From NCBI GenBank assembly GCA_021432605.1, contig MU271150.1, positions 1-64,000 of the forward strand: a stretch of DNA of 64,000 nt, in the 5' to 3' direction. Positions 10,407 through 22,111 of the stretch are shown piece after piece (the first letter of the stretch is position 1; every line of letters starts with the position of its first letter). Origin of the DNA: Coniochaeta sp. PMI_546. Lineage: Eukaryota; Ascomycota; Sordariomycetes; Coniochaetales; Coniochaetaceae. Position numbers and translations under genes: made by a program. The notes under the pieces are model-generated. The model was given only the letters and a program-made list of their open reading frames with translations. It had not been told where the DNA came from and made no database searches.

Positions 10407-11930
10407 TCATAAGCTGCTTATTATCTTATCAACCTTCGAGGCTTCTTCACGGATCCTCTGCAAATTTGTCCTCATCTGGTCTGGCAATGCTCTCACCCCA
10501 GTTCCTTTAAGGCATGCAAGGTTGTTGTTAGGATACCACTCCGGCCGTTCGCCGTCGGGACTTCCAACCAAGTAATGTGTTAACTCGGCATAACCACGCT
10601 CCGGTTGGTCTTTGTTGTCGTACACACCGCCGTTGATCCAGAACGGCTCGCCGAGGTGGTCCAAGTGCACCATGTGCCTGCCGCAGACCTCGACCCTATC
10701 CGACGTGAAATTGAAGCCCGCCTCGGCGTCAGGGATGGTTCCTATCATACCGGCATACCAGGGCTGGAAGTAGTACTCGGATCCGCTCAGCTCCATGGCC
10801 AGCCAAAACGTCTCCTTGTCGCCGTGGAAGATCCGATATGTAACTTGCTCACGGACATCCTTCGTATTCATCCAGGTCGCGAACATGAGTCCCAAAAGTG
10901 CCCGGGGGTTCGATCGATCGAGCGCAACGACGCCACTCTCTTGCTCCCACCAGGTCTCCCGTCGGTAGAAGAGTGATTCAGTGCTTAGATATGTCGAGGG
11001 TTGTCTGCCACCGGCTTCTAGCTGGGCCTCGACCCAAGCAGGTCCCGAATTTTCACCGGCTCGCATAGCTCGATCGTGGAAGAAGAGTGTGCCGGTCCGT
11101 CTCAGGCCGGGGTGTGACTCGAACAACGAGTCCGGGGACGAGAGGAAAAGGGCATCCGCATCCATGAGGATGGCCCGTGAACTGGCAGCGGCGAGGAGTG
11201 CAAAGGGCTTCATGGCCCATCCGCCACCTACCAGATCCCGTTGAGCTGCCGGGAACCGTTGCAGGAGATCAATGAATGAGATGCGCGACTCGAGGTTGGC
11301 TAGGAATTGGCGATGCTGAGGTTTCAGGTCATCATCCCCTCCATACGCGATTTGAATGACCGTTTGCGAGCCATGCACTCTGCGCAAGGTCCGAATAAGG
11401 TGAGAAGCCATGTTCAAGTTGTTAGAGCCGGCGCAGATGACGAAGCTCGGTTGCAGTGACTGGGGTCCTCCATTGCCTCCTGGAATAGACCAAGGCGTAT
11501 AGATTGAAGCAAGAGCGCCAGCAAGAAACGGAAAGTGGGTTACGAGTGCATCATCGAAGAGTCTCCTATCATAGGATGGATTCTCGATTAATAACTCCGC
11601 CCATTGAGCCAGCTGGCTGACGCGATTGCCCTTTTCGCCGAACTGTGAGACGTTCAACGGTGTCTTTGGAATAACTGGGATCACGACAGTCGCGTCCGGG
11701 CTCCCGCTAACGGGCCAGAAGTGGACCCTGGAGCGGAAACTATCGCTGATTGTGAAAAGACTGAGGTTCAGGGCCAGCAGGAGAGCGACGACGATCAACA
11801 GTGGCTTTTCTGCAATGTTGGGACGAAGCCACTTCCATCCTGGCGCAATCATCTGTGGCATGATGCTAGGTGGAAAAGCGGTGATGAAGAAGAAATGCAA
11901 TTGGAATTTGACAAGATCCAACAATTTCAT
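10407..11930 (-). CDS. MNN1-type alpha-mannosyltransferase (GT71), Golgi type II membrane protein
   Basis: Adds terminal alpha-mannose to N- or O-linked glycans of secreted and wall proteins in the Golgi. A short N-terminus is followed by one signal-anchor helix (PLLIVVALLLALNLSLF), then a luminal catalytic domain. The nucleotide-sugar and metal site is the DxD in ILMDADALFL, preceded by the GGGWAMKPFALL segment typical of GT71. It is a single exon of 507 residues from the ATG at 11930. An internal ATG at 11861 would leave the anchor nearer the N-terminus and is an equally reasonable start; a longer frame beginning with TTG at 11972 was rejected. The gene sits alone between two long empty regions. 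Confidence 0.85.
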   Translation of the reverse strand: MKLLDLVKFQLHFFFITAFPPSIMPQMIAPGWKWLRPNIAEKPLLIVVALLLALNLSLFTISDSFRSRVHFWPVSGSPDATVVIPVIPKTPLNVSQFGEKGNRVSQLAQWAELLIENPSYDRRLFDDALVTHFPFLAGALASIYTPWSIPGGNGGPQSLQPSFVICAGSNNLNMASHLIRTLRRVHGSQTVIQIAYGGDDDLKPQHRQFLANLESRISFIDLLQRFPAAQRDLVGGGWAMKPFALLAAASSRAILMDADALFLSSPDSLFESHPGLRRTGTLFFHDRAMRAGENSGPAWVEAQLEAGGRQPSTYLSTESLFYRRETWWEQESGVVALDRSNPRALLGLMFATWMNTKDVREQVTYRIFHGDKETFWLAMELSGSEYYFQPWYAGMIGTIPDAEAGFNFTSDRVEVCGRHMVHLDHLGEPFWINGGVYDNKDQPERGYAELTHYLVGSPDGERPEWYPNNNLACLKGTGVRALPDQMRTNLQRIREEASKVDKIISSL

Positions 11931-14900
11931 CCAGATATTGGGACCGAGATACTTAGACTGCACTAGCGCCAAGAAATGGCCCGGAAATCTGAATGAGTTT
12001 AGCGCTTAATCTAAGTACCTATGTATAGCTTAGCTGCTCCCCGCCGCTTAACCAACAAGAGAAGCGTAGGTAGACACTATTGGGCGGGAATAAGCCGCGC
12101 TATTCAAGATCGCCGGAGGTGAGAGGAATTAACTTCCTCCATTTTTAAAACCCTTGCACGCCGCGCAAGCGCCAGCACTGTATGACTTTCCGCACCCGTG
12201 AAGTCAAAGGAACTGTCTGTTTTGATGAGGCTGGGGACCGGACGAAGCACCGTGCAGCCTCCAGCCCAGAAGTACTGCCTTGGCTGGCGGTTCCATCCAC
12301 AACGCAGCCACTGGCATTTTTAGGATGTATAAACGTACAGTCTGCCAGGTGGCTGAGGCGACTGAGGACTAAATGTGAGAAAGGCGCTACCTCCTGAATC
12401 GGGAGTATATTGTATGAAGCGGCGAACGAAGGAACCCAATTCAAGCATGTTTACGCCCATATTCCACTGAAGTGACGATATCTAGGCTTGAGCTTGCGGC
12501 TCCGGCCCCGGCAACTTATATCCGTCGTCAATAAAAGCTTTACTGTGAAAACTTGCTGCCATTACTCCGTTCACATACTCCTAAAGTACGAATTTCGTGT
12601 TATGTAGAAGATAGCCGCGATCGTATTCGCCGTAATTGTTGATGGAGCTTACTACGGATCATCATGGCGCTGACACAAGCCCGGAGTCGTCGTCGTAGAG
12701 GGTGAGTATGTGAACGAAACGTTCAGAAGATCGTTGGTCATCTCGTCATTGGACGACGCCGGGGTACAGCTATATCGAAGTGGCAGTGAGAGTAGGAAGA
12801 AGACAGTCATAAATGGTAACCGCTGTCCTAGAACTCTGCGCGGAGACATAGTTAGGTGAGTCGCTGGACCAGATAACTTCCAATATGAGCTGCACACTCC
12901 ATTGACACTCGCATTTTTGACGCTCGACCTTCTATGCCATGGTTTTCTTTCGCTTCCAAGCACGCCGAGCTACAACTCTTTCGCCTGATGGCAGCCGACC
13001 TCCCGACCAGGGGTTGGCGGGCTATCAGTCTATGTGTGTTCCAGCGCGTAGACCTACAGTCATTCTGGGGGAGGGCCCTCTGAGTTGATCAATGTTGTTA
13101 AACAAAGGACTGGCAAACCCTGCAACGCAGACGGTGATGGTGTACACGGCGCGGTGAGTTTGTGAGCACCTGACGAACCCAACGACAAACAACCGTCCAC
13201 AGTCCTGCGAATTCCTCCACATGATTAGGGGAACGAGCACAGCAGGAACCAGTACGTCGCGTGTGAGCTGGTGGAAAGACATCAGCCAACCCCTCAGACA
13301 TTCTTAATGTGGTAATACGTATAAGCCTTCACATGACGGGCGTGAGAAAAGCATCGACGACTACATGGCCCATTCCTGGGATATGTTTGCATTAGACAAG
13401 ACTTGAATAAGGTCAGAGGCTTCTCCAAAGCACTCAACGAGGAAGAAACTGTGAATCTGTATTTCTAAGTCGGACAAGTAAGGATATGTGGAGGGCGAGC
13501 TGAGGGCGCCCCGGATAGTCTTTTCTGATGAATACCACCAACTCGCTACGAATGAGGTTGTCTTCTAGACGGAAGAAGGTCTATACTCTAGCTAGCCATC
13601 CGCTGCATCTGCGCATTCCGTGGGAAATTTTGAATCGGTCCCAGATCCATAAGACACTAACGGACATTTCCACCGAGGTTAGCTAGTAGCCACCCGTTGT
13701 CCTTCAACTTGCTAAATGGACGAGCCAGCAACAATCATCTCTGCGAGACTGACGGGTTTCCTCTCACCGCAGGAGACACCTCGGATATCAAGTCCTACAA
13801 TGCTGGGTTATTCCACGCAGAGGTTGTTCCGTCGAGTGAAACACGGGGTTTGCAAAAAGTGGACAAGATGTACTTCAGAATATAAACAAATTGTATCGGC
13901 CACGCAGGTGTATACGGACAAAGATGGTCGTGATGGAAACCGGGCTTTGAAGCACTAGCATTCTTGAAACGCCCCAGGAAACTCCATGGCTCTCGCCGGC
14001 TTCGCATAGACAGAATTGATAACGAGAATGCTTGTTATACAAAGCAGCACGCCCCGTTTCTGGCATTGAAGCCGCTCGAGCGGGATCCTGAGAGCTAGGC
14101 GTACGTGATGAGGATCAAGGTCTACCGGTGGCGTACCGTCTCGTTGCCGGTCAGGTCCCTGGACGGTCCGATAGCAAATGTGTACGCCACACGGCCGTTC
14201 GATCTCGTCGGGAGCAAGGGGAAGAGCTGCGGCCCCAATGCGTCATTCTGGCGACGTGTGCTGCTGATGCCTTCCGCCAGGTTGGTCCAAGCAGCGAGGC
14301 TTTTTCGCGGTCGTCTATTGCAAATGTGTCTTCATGCCGAGAGGCACTTGGAGAAGCAGTGGCCGGCCATCGTGAACTTCGCCTTGTATGACCGAAGAAC
14401 AATGTCCATGCAAGTACGGAGATGTCGGCGCACGTCGCGGACATGTCCCTCCGCGTGGCGGCGTCGTACCTCGAGCTTTTATTCTGTGTTGACGATCAAG
14501 GCCAGCACGGTGACAGCTCACATGCCGCTGGCCATGACATTTTCCATGATCTCCTTTGACCATCGCTGCTTTTTCTCGGCAGTACAAGTGGGCGAAGCCG
14601 CGGCTGTTTGTCACCATGCGCCTCTACCAGTACCATTGAGACCACGCGGATTTCACTGGGCTCGCTTACTTTGGTATGCTCGTCGAAATATGTCTCAGAA
14701 AAGCTCTACAGAGGTAGATGACGATTTCTCGGCTTGGTTCACAGCAGAAGGGCTCACACTGTCATGGCAAAAGGCGGATGGAGAGGGTGCAGGACCATAG
14801 TGACGCACCGTCGTTCCTGGACGGGCGCCTACGTGTGGGCATCGAGCTCGCGGGGAGGTCGTTCAAGCAATCGGATGCGTACATCAAATGCCTCGCGGAG

Positions 14901-16927
14901 TGCTAGAGCAGAAGACTATCTTCCGTGTAAGCAGCAACCTGCTGTCTCGCGGCCAGATCGACATGTGCTCTCAGTGAATTATCTGAGTATACAATCCTTC
15001 ATTTCACGTCAGATTCGTGCAGGACGAGCTGTTCTCATTGCATTGACTGCTGCTTCTTAAGGGCATTGGTTTTGTTTTCGTCGGTAGAGCAATGTCTGGG
15101 CTGATAGAGCTCGACGATCAGGGGCCGCAATTGCTGACAAGATAATCCAGGAGTCTAGTTATTATTTGTATGAGACTGTGTCGCCGGACAAGTCCTAAAC
15201 TTGTCTGACAATGTAAATGTAGACCATAGTAATTATTGCATCATCGAGTCCTGAACTATCCTTTTTCACTCCACCTCATTTTGAGATGAAAGGCGGCGTT
15301 ACCCACCATCAAAAGGGCGGCTCATTTACCAGTCTATCGCAACACTACTATCTGCTTTGGCTGCTCAGAAATTCAGCATCCCGCTTGTTACCAACCCGCG
15401 GCGCCGCTCCTGAACTTGAAGGGCTTGAAAGAAGAGTACACGGATCCCATGATGCACACTGCTCAAGTTGAGATTTTCCATGCACATTGTCAACCGTCAT
15501 TACCGTCTGGGTGTCCTATTGACTGAGTCCCACTTCCTCTTGAGGTGGAAAAGTGATACTCTGTATAGATTAGTTGCGTACTGATAAGTTTCCTCGACGA
15601 CTGGATTACGCTTTTCGCCTTTGCGACTGGAGAAAATAAGTGCAGTAGACACCCCACGCAACTCGATAACAAGATAACTATTCCGTGGAGACACATCGAA
15701 GTACGTGTTTGCGTATACACGAGACTCCGCAGTCTCGGTAAGATGCAGATGCTGGCTGGGAAATACTGCGGTACACGTGTAGTTATTCAGTTAATACTCC
15801 TGTCTCGTCTCGACGATCCTTACCTCCACGACCTTCGATTTGGGCAGAAGTTGGTGACCCAACCTTAGTCAAAGCAAATTGAAAGGTTGCTCGAAGTACT
15901 ACAGTGTCATTGACACCGCCATGCCTGCATGCCAAAGATGTACAACCCCAATGTACAACGCCAATCAGTAAGATAACCCAAGAGCACCTGGGACCAAGGT
16001 AACGACTGTGAACACGTAGGTATGGATCTTGGAGTTTTCTCCTGCCCAGTCGCTCCAGGTAGGGCAAATTCCCAAGTGCCGGGAAACGAAAGCTGGTTCC
16101 AAGTTTTTTTTAAGGCCTCATAATCGGCAGAGGCGTAGTAATATTGGGTGCATTGAGAATATTCTATGACATAGCTGATTGGGGCGCACTAAATTTCTGA
16201 ATGTCGGGACGGTCCGATCATTTGCAGGTGCTTCCCTAGGAAGTGAGTAGGACGGGCTCGGTGTTTCGCATGCTCTTCCGAAGACTTTAGTACGGCTCGC
16301 CGCCGTAACCAGCTGATATCCGCACAAACACACATGAACTTCCATTTGTGTGAATAACTACCTTGAGTAGACCTGATCTAAGTCCAAACGCTTTTTCCAA
16401 AAATGCAGCAAGTTCCGTTGGGTTTCCTGGGTGTCTGCCATGCCAAGTGCCACACACCTGCATTTCCACGCCGCTAATTGATTCATCCTGGTAGATCGGC
16501 ACTCCAGCCGAGACAAAATCCAGTCGGATTCTATCCACGCAATGCGAGGGATCCACTGGTGTCCCTCAGCAGGGGAAATCGTAGCGAACATCCAACATCC
16601 AACCTGGAGGCACTCGCTCGACAGGCATGGGTCAGGGGTAGAGTTTGGAACATTTGCTCCGCCTTGTTGACGCATGCAGGGAATAGAGAACAGTGGAGGT
16701 CGCTGTAAACACCCGACTTGCTATTGTTGAAACCATTGCCTTTTTATCCAGTACAGTAGCTGCAGTGCTGCACCTCACACTTGTTCTAGGCATCGCGAGC
16801 GGCAAAAGCTTCGTCTTCCTTCAGAAGGCTTGGAATGAATCGTGATGCTTAAGAGTACTTCTCAGGACTTATGGCACGATAGGTGCAAACACAGCAACAC
16901 TACATAATACAGCGACCGCCCGAGATG
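11931..16927. other. 5-kb gene-poor region
   Basis: No gene I can support. Protein-like fragments occur at 14105-14800 (plus) and 16287-16556 (minus), but neither shows a known domain, and their frames stop without consistent splice signals. At 14320-14500 a helical stretch (MSLRVAASYLELLFCVDD) hints at a decayed enzyme gene, too weakly to name. No repeats of note. Confidence 0.45.
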
Positions 16928-18359
16928 TCACGGCGTCCTCCGCGAGTCCGAGTCAGTCTCGTAACTCACCGCAAAATCGTCAGTTCTGATGATGCCGCCG
17001 TTATGGCGAGCCCTGGTGCTTACTCTCGTCTCTCCCGGATCTTGACCTTGTCGTAGAATTGTTTCTTGGCTGTCCTTGGTATCCAGAGTTCGTAACGCAT
17101 CTTCATAGTTCGCGTCCCCCTTCTGGCGGCGCGTCCCACGGGACGACGAAAGCTCAAGGTCTGATTTCATATTCCCGCTGCGGTCCTGACCATACTTCTG
17201 ATAACCCTTCCCTTGAGCGGAACTGCCGTTCAACGCGCGCCTGCCGAAGATCAAATCGACAAGAGGTTGCATTATGGGGATGCAGGAGGCGACGGTGACA
17301 GTACTACCTTCGACACTGCAGAATGGCACTGTTTGAGTTGAATATTACCAGTGATGAAGGGCTTCGGCTACTTACATGGTCCATATCACCAGGTCAGATG
17401 TGTCATAGGAGAAGTCTGGGCTTGCTAGAGCCGTCAGCCGAGTGGTTTTGTAAATGGCGACGACCGTTGCTCTAGGGTACCCGCAGTCAGCAACTTGTCT
17501 TGCACCTGGAGTAATACAGGCCTACATAGATCCGATACCCAGCGCGCCACTCAGAGCCAATTTTTTCTTTATGTTGAGCTGCAGCTTAGCCAGTACCACG
17601 GCTGGGTAGATAGCTAGGTACAAGTCGGTAACGGCAGAGAATGCTGTTGTTCAGAGTCAGCGCCTCCAGTCCACTCAAGGGTTCTCTGTATATAGCTTTA
17701 CAGCAAGACGAATCAGAAGACGCTACTCACCTCCAGCATACATAGAGTAATGCACCAGTATCCAATGATCCCAACATTGTCCTTGCACGGAGAAATCCCA
17801 CTGCGACCGGGACGGCGTGCACTGAGCGAACAAGATGACAATGCATCCCAGCAGGCTGACCATGCACAATGTTGTCATACACCAGAGGAAGACCGTGTGG
17901 AGTCTAGAGGCGTTCAGTATGCGTGTCAGGAGAGCAACGACAGCAAACTTGGGCAGGCCGAAGGACATGATTCCTGGCAAGAAGCCCACCATGGTCCATA
18001 AAATGGCTCCAGATTTCTGATCCGTTGAAAGCACGGCGAAATGCTTTCCATTGCCGCTGGCGACGGCGGCACAGGAGAAGCCCACGGCAAGCCAGCCACA
18101 TATCTGTCAAATAAGTCAGACAGCATGCCCAAGAGAGGGCATGGGCACATCGCATTGTGGATCCTGGGGGTGAACTCACAGTCGACAAAATTATCAAGTA
18201 ATCGTCCAAATATAACTTCTCAATTATTTTGATTCGGACGAAGAGTCGGCCGACAACAAAGAGGGTGCTGATAATAGAGACCGTGATAATCGCGGCGAGG
18301 ATGCCCGGCCCTTTGTTCTGGGCCGCGATTTCTGGTGGCAAGGTCGCTTGGTCTGTCAT
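16928..18359 (-). CDS. PTH11-like (rhodopsin-domain) seven-helix membrane protein, 5 exons
   Basis: Predicted plasma-membrane protein of the fungal PTH11-related group, candidate surface receptors without proven ligands in most cases. Exons: 18359-18180, 18103-17731, 17643-17526, 17471-17376, 17315-16928, totalling 384 residues. Introns have GT-AG ends with GTGAGT, GTGAGT, GTAGGC and GTAAGT donors. About seven hydrophobic helices can be followed: helix 1 near residues 18-40, then DDYLIIL, GFLPGIMSFGLPKFAVVALL, the AFSAVTDLYLAIYP helix, and YDTSDLVIWT before the last helix, all hallmark positions of this family. The C-terminal tail (about 100 residues) is hydrophilic. There is no CFEM domain, unlike the gene at 29206-30856. 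All phases join without stops, so the gene appears intact. Confidence 0.85.
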
Positions 18360-19640
18360 GTTAGGCTCTCGGGAGGGAATACTAGTATTTCTCCAGGAGT
18401 ATATTTCAAGTCAGAGCAAGAGATAGTGGTAGAAGGGATGAATGAATACCGTCGACGGCCAAATATTTGATCCTCTCGATGACAGCGGGGCATGCCTATG
18501 TATGTTAAAGATTTCGTTTGCTCCTTTGGTACCCATTATGAGCGTCGAGCCGGCCTCGAGGCCAAAACAACGGGAGAATTCGAGACACAGGGCTCCCTGT
18601 CCCAAGGCGTGTGATTGAGAGTGATCTCAGGCACCGAGAGCAAACATGAACAAGGTCCCAGGTTGCCCCCCTTAATAGGAAAAGCAGGATCGTCGCTTAC
18701 AGAACGACTGTGACTATGCAGAAACGACAAATATGGAAGAGATGAAACAATCCTCCACTCGCCAGTTGCACCTGGCCAGGTAGGTTCCTTGTTTTGTGGT
18801 GCGTTCCCATCGCGTATTGTGATATACGGAGGAGCATGGAGACGATCCCTTGGGGAAAAGCAACGATTGCGGTCCAGCCGGGTTCGATCCAATGCCCTGG
18901 TTTTCGCGCTCATGGTCCAGAACCATCTTTTACTCATACCTTTCAGGCATGTCAAATAGGTATGCGGTCAAGGTTACTTCCAGCGAGAGAATGATATGTG
19001 ACGAGATTCTGCAAGCTGACAGTCGGACAATTAATATTTGTCCTGCCCGCTACATGTACGAGCCTTGAAATGTGGCGTTTATCAGAAGCGTTGAGCTTGC
19101 ATGTGAGCAGTTGAACAGGAAAGCAGGCCTGGCAGGCTCCAGCCAATTGCTTCGTCACGGAAGCAATACGTGAAGTGATATGGTAGCGAACATGTATCAA
19201 TTCGTCAGTCATGGCTCATGTACACAGTTGACTCTGCTCACTGATCAGGCCGATCGCAATTTCGAGCCGAAGCTGGTACTCTTTCTTGACCTTTGCATGC
19301 AGTCTGTTGCCGGGGTCAGCGTTCCGGATACTACGTCGTGTGGGACTGCTTGCAGAAACCGCTCCCACACCCCCTGCCGAACTTAGGCTTGCGATTCGTG
19401 ACGACTAGAGCCAACGGTCAACGTCTTGACCTCTTTTGAACAAGAGCGATGAAGACGTGGCGGCCATTGTGGCCCCTTTCACATCCTGGGATATGTATCC
19501 CATTTGTTTTTGATAATGCCCCTTAAGTATCATCCTACAGTGAGTGAGCAATTTTCCAGGACCAACCCATTTCCTATCACTAGATTGGCACGAAACCACG
19601 AGTCCTATATTGTCTTCAGCAGAACAACACTGTGATCACC
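18360..19640. other. Divergent intergenic region, no gene seen
   Basis: Separates the minus-strand PTH11-like gene from the plus-strand O-methyltransferase and should hold both promoters. No clear shared motif was seen. A GGTTCGATCC string near 18883 is not part of a tRNA fold. Confidence 0.5.
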
Positions 19641-21043
19641 ATGGGCAGCGTTGAGAAAGGGCCCGATGCCACCAACGGCACAACGGTCGATATTTCAGTT
19701 GCTCTCAGAGCGAATGACCTTGGAAGCGTTCCAGTGTTATCGGCGGAGATTGCCTCTGCGGGATGCTCTCTGGACGACCGTGATTATGACGCGCGACAGG
19801 CGCTTCTCCGGAAAGCCAGGGCTCTCGTCACAGCGTTGGAGACTCCAAGGGAAACTATGATCAAGCACAACTGGGCTGAGGTGAATTTTACCATATTGTT
19901 CTAGTTCCTGCTGGGGGTAAGAGTGTGAGCTGACCAAGGATAGCCAACCAATGCCTCTGCGATTGCGGTGGGCGTTGAATCAGGTCTTTTCAAGCTCATG
20001 GCTACAGAACAATGCCCTAAGAAGGTGCACGATATCGCCACAGCTCTCAACGTCGACTCGGCTCTGTTGAGCCGATTGATGCGCCATATCTCGGCGATGG
20101 GCTATATTAAAGAGGTGGGCGCCGACGAGTACGAATCTACCAACTTCTCCCGGGCTTTAACAATTCCCATCATTGGGGATGGTTACCCATGCATGTAAGA
20201 AAAGAGCCTTGGCAGAAGATAATTATACTGCGGCGAGTTCGCGCTGACAGATTTACACTCAACAGCATGGGCGGTTGCTTTGCTGCCATCGGCCACCTCC
20301 CAGAATACCTCAAACGAACAAACTTCGTCATGCCCAACAGCGCCACCGACGGCCCTTACCAGTCTGCCTACAAAACAAAGATGAATTTCTTCCAATATCT
20401 CCAGGCCAATCAACCTTGGGGAACTCAGTTTAATCACCATATGGGTGGCTACCGCCAAGGCCGTCCTGCCTGGATGGACACCGAGTTCTACCCGGTCAGA
20501 GACAGACTTGTCGAAGGCGCCGACATGTCTCAAGATGCGCCTTTCCTGGTCGATATCGGTGGCAATGTCGGCCATGACCTAGCAGAGTTCTTGTCTAAAC
20601 ATCCGGCCACCCCAGGCCGTCTTGTCCTGCAGGACCTGCCTGTGGTGATTGGGCAGATTCCACCGGGGAGCCTTGATTCGCGGATTGAACGCATGGAGTA
20701 CGACTTCAATACTGAGCAGCCTGTGAAGAATGCTCGCGCTTACTACATGCATTCGGTCTTGCATGACTGGCCGGACGAGGTGTGCACCAACATCATTGCC
20801 CAGGTCACAGCGGCGATGAAGCCAGGGTACAGCAAGTTTCTGATCAACGAGAACGTCATCCCGCCCACCCAGGCTAATTGGCAGACTACCGGGCTGGACA
20901 TGATGATGCTCTCGCTATTTGCTTCCAAGGAGCGGACGGAGGCAGACTGGCGGCGGCTCTTGGAGGGTGCTGGACTCAAAATTGTGAAGATCTGGGAACA
21001 CGGAGAAGGAGTTGAGAGCTTGATTGAATGTGAGCTTGCCTAG
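19641..21043 (+). CDS. SAM-dependent O-methyltransferase (plant COMT/fungal sterigmatocystin OMT type), 3 exons
   Basis: Transfers a methyl group from SAM to a hydroxyl of a small molecule, typically an aromatic or polyketide metabolite, in the cytosol. Exons: 19641-19880, 19944-20194, 20266-21043, totalling 422 residues. The N-terminal half holds the winged-helix dimerisation domain (PKKVHDIATALNVD...LLSRLMRHISAMGYI, about residues 105-140). The SAM loop VDIGGNVG lies at residues 259-266; the third glycine seen in many relatives is Asn here. LQDLPVVI and the catalytic-histidine motif VLHDWPD (His330) follow. The start is the ATG at 19641; a GTG nine bases upstream was rejected. No polyketide or peptide synthase lies within the window, so the substrate is unknown. 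The next gene is a transporter in the same direction, about 1.07 kb away. Confidence 0.9.
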
Positions 21044-22111
21044 GCCTAAACGCGAAAGAGAGGCAACGATGAGATTTGTCAGGGGTTCGAGCGACTTAGG
21101 CATATGTCTGGAAAGATATGATAGATTATATTTCAAGCAACATGAGTGATAATATGTTTACAGGTCGGCTTAGTTCAATAAGAAAGTTATGGCACGGCAG
21201 TTGCAGAATTGAAAGAGCTCATTCGGAAGATTAGCCTCGTTGGTAGCACAGTATCGAAGTGAAGGTGCTTGCCTGTGAGTGTGTCCTGGGGGGTTACATG
21301 ACCGTCAATTCCAACCACGGCATTCAGAGAATGGCCACCAAAGCTTGACAGGATCCTTGACAGCGTCCATCACCCCAGCGTGGGGGTCAGCTCTCTTATC
21401 TAAGCAATTTTCTGGCTTATGGTAACTCTCCTGCCAAGTTTGGGCCTGTGGCACGTGGACGGGAGAATGCTCGCGTGTAGTGTAGTGTAGTCAGTGTACA
21501 CGTGTATGTGTAGAATGTTCCATCAAATTCGTCCCTGGCAGCACAATAACGGGCAAGAGAGACCTGTTCTTGGGTAATCCATTCTTTATTGAGCTATTCC
21601 GCAGTTGGGATGGTGGGTTCGGTGATGTGGGCATACTAGCAAACCGACTGCCTCTTATGTAGCATAGTTAGGCAAGCACAGAAAACAAACCTTCAGCGAC
21701 GTGCGGGATGCACAACCGCACATCATGAAGCTCCTCAGGTCCGCAAGAATTTGTGGGAGTGAGCGAGGCTTCTGGTCGAAGAATGGAACGCATGCGGAGG
21801 ATGATTTCTATGAATATACGGTATCCGAGTGCGTTCTAATTTCCTACTGACGAATAGATTCTCACGCTGTCGACAAAAACCCATGTCTATGCCAAGTCTT
21901 TTTCTCAGAAGCGTTTTTCGTGCCAAGAAGCACGCAATCCACTATGTTTTTTCGCTCCTCCTCTTTGGTATATGTTCGCCGCCACTAACCGATATACATA
22001 CACTAGGACCTGAATTTCCAAAATTCCTATATATGCCGAATTCCAACAGTCTTGTCCACCTACGACATTGTCATCCATAGGTTGCCCACCCGTCCATCGT
22101 CTAGGTCTAAC
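21044..22111. other. Intergenic, no gene seen
   Basis: A short GTGTAGTGTAGTGTAG-type run near 21475 is low complexity. An upstream exon of the UNC93-like gene could lie in the last 100 bp, but none is required. Confidence 0.45.

Noticed and set aside
11931-11972. N-terminal extension of the GT71 protein
   Set aside because: Begins with TTG; the ATGs at 11930 or 11861 are sufficient.
14105-14800. 231-residue open frame, plus strand
   Set aside because: Arg/Ser/Cys-rich composition typical of reading GC-rich DNA out of frame; no domain, and neighbouring frames show equal or better protein-like pieces. Not called as a gene.
16287-16556. 89-residue frame, minus strand, moderately protein-like
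   Set aside because: No start context, no family, and no splice partner that extends it.
18880-18895. GGTTCGATCC string resembling a tRNA T-loop
   Set aside because: No anticodon or D-arm upstream and no acceptor pairing.
21470-21495. GTGTAG repeats as a microsatellite of interest
   Set aside because: Only about three imperfect units; ordinary low complexity.
22052-22111. N-terminal extension of the UNC93-like protein
   Set aside because: Needs a TTG start; the first helix begins directly after ATG 22112.
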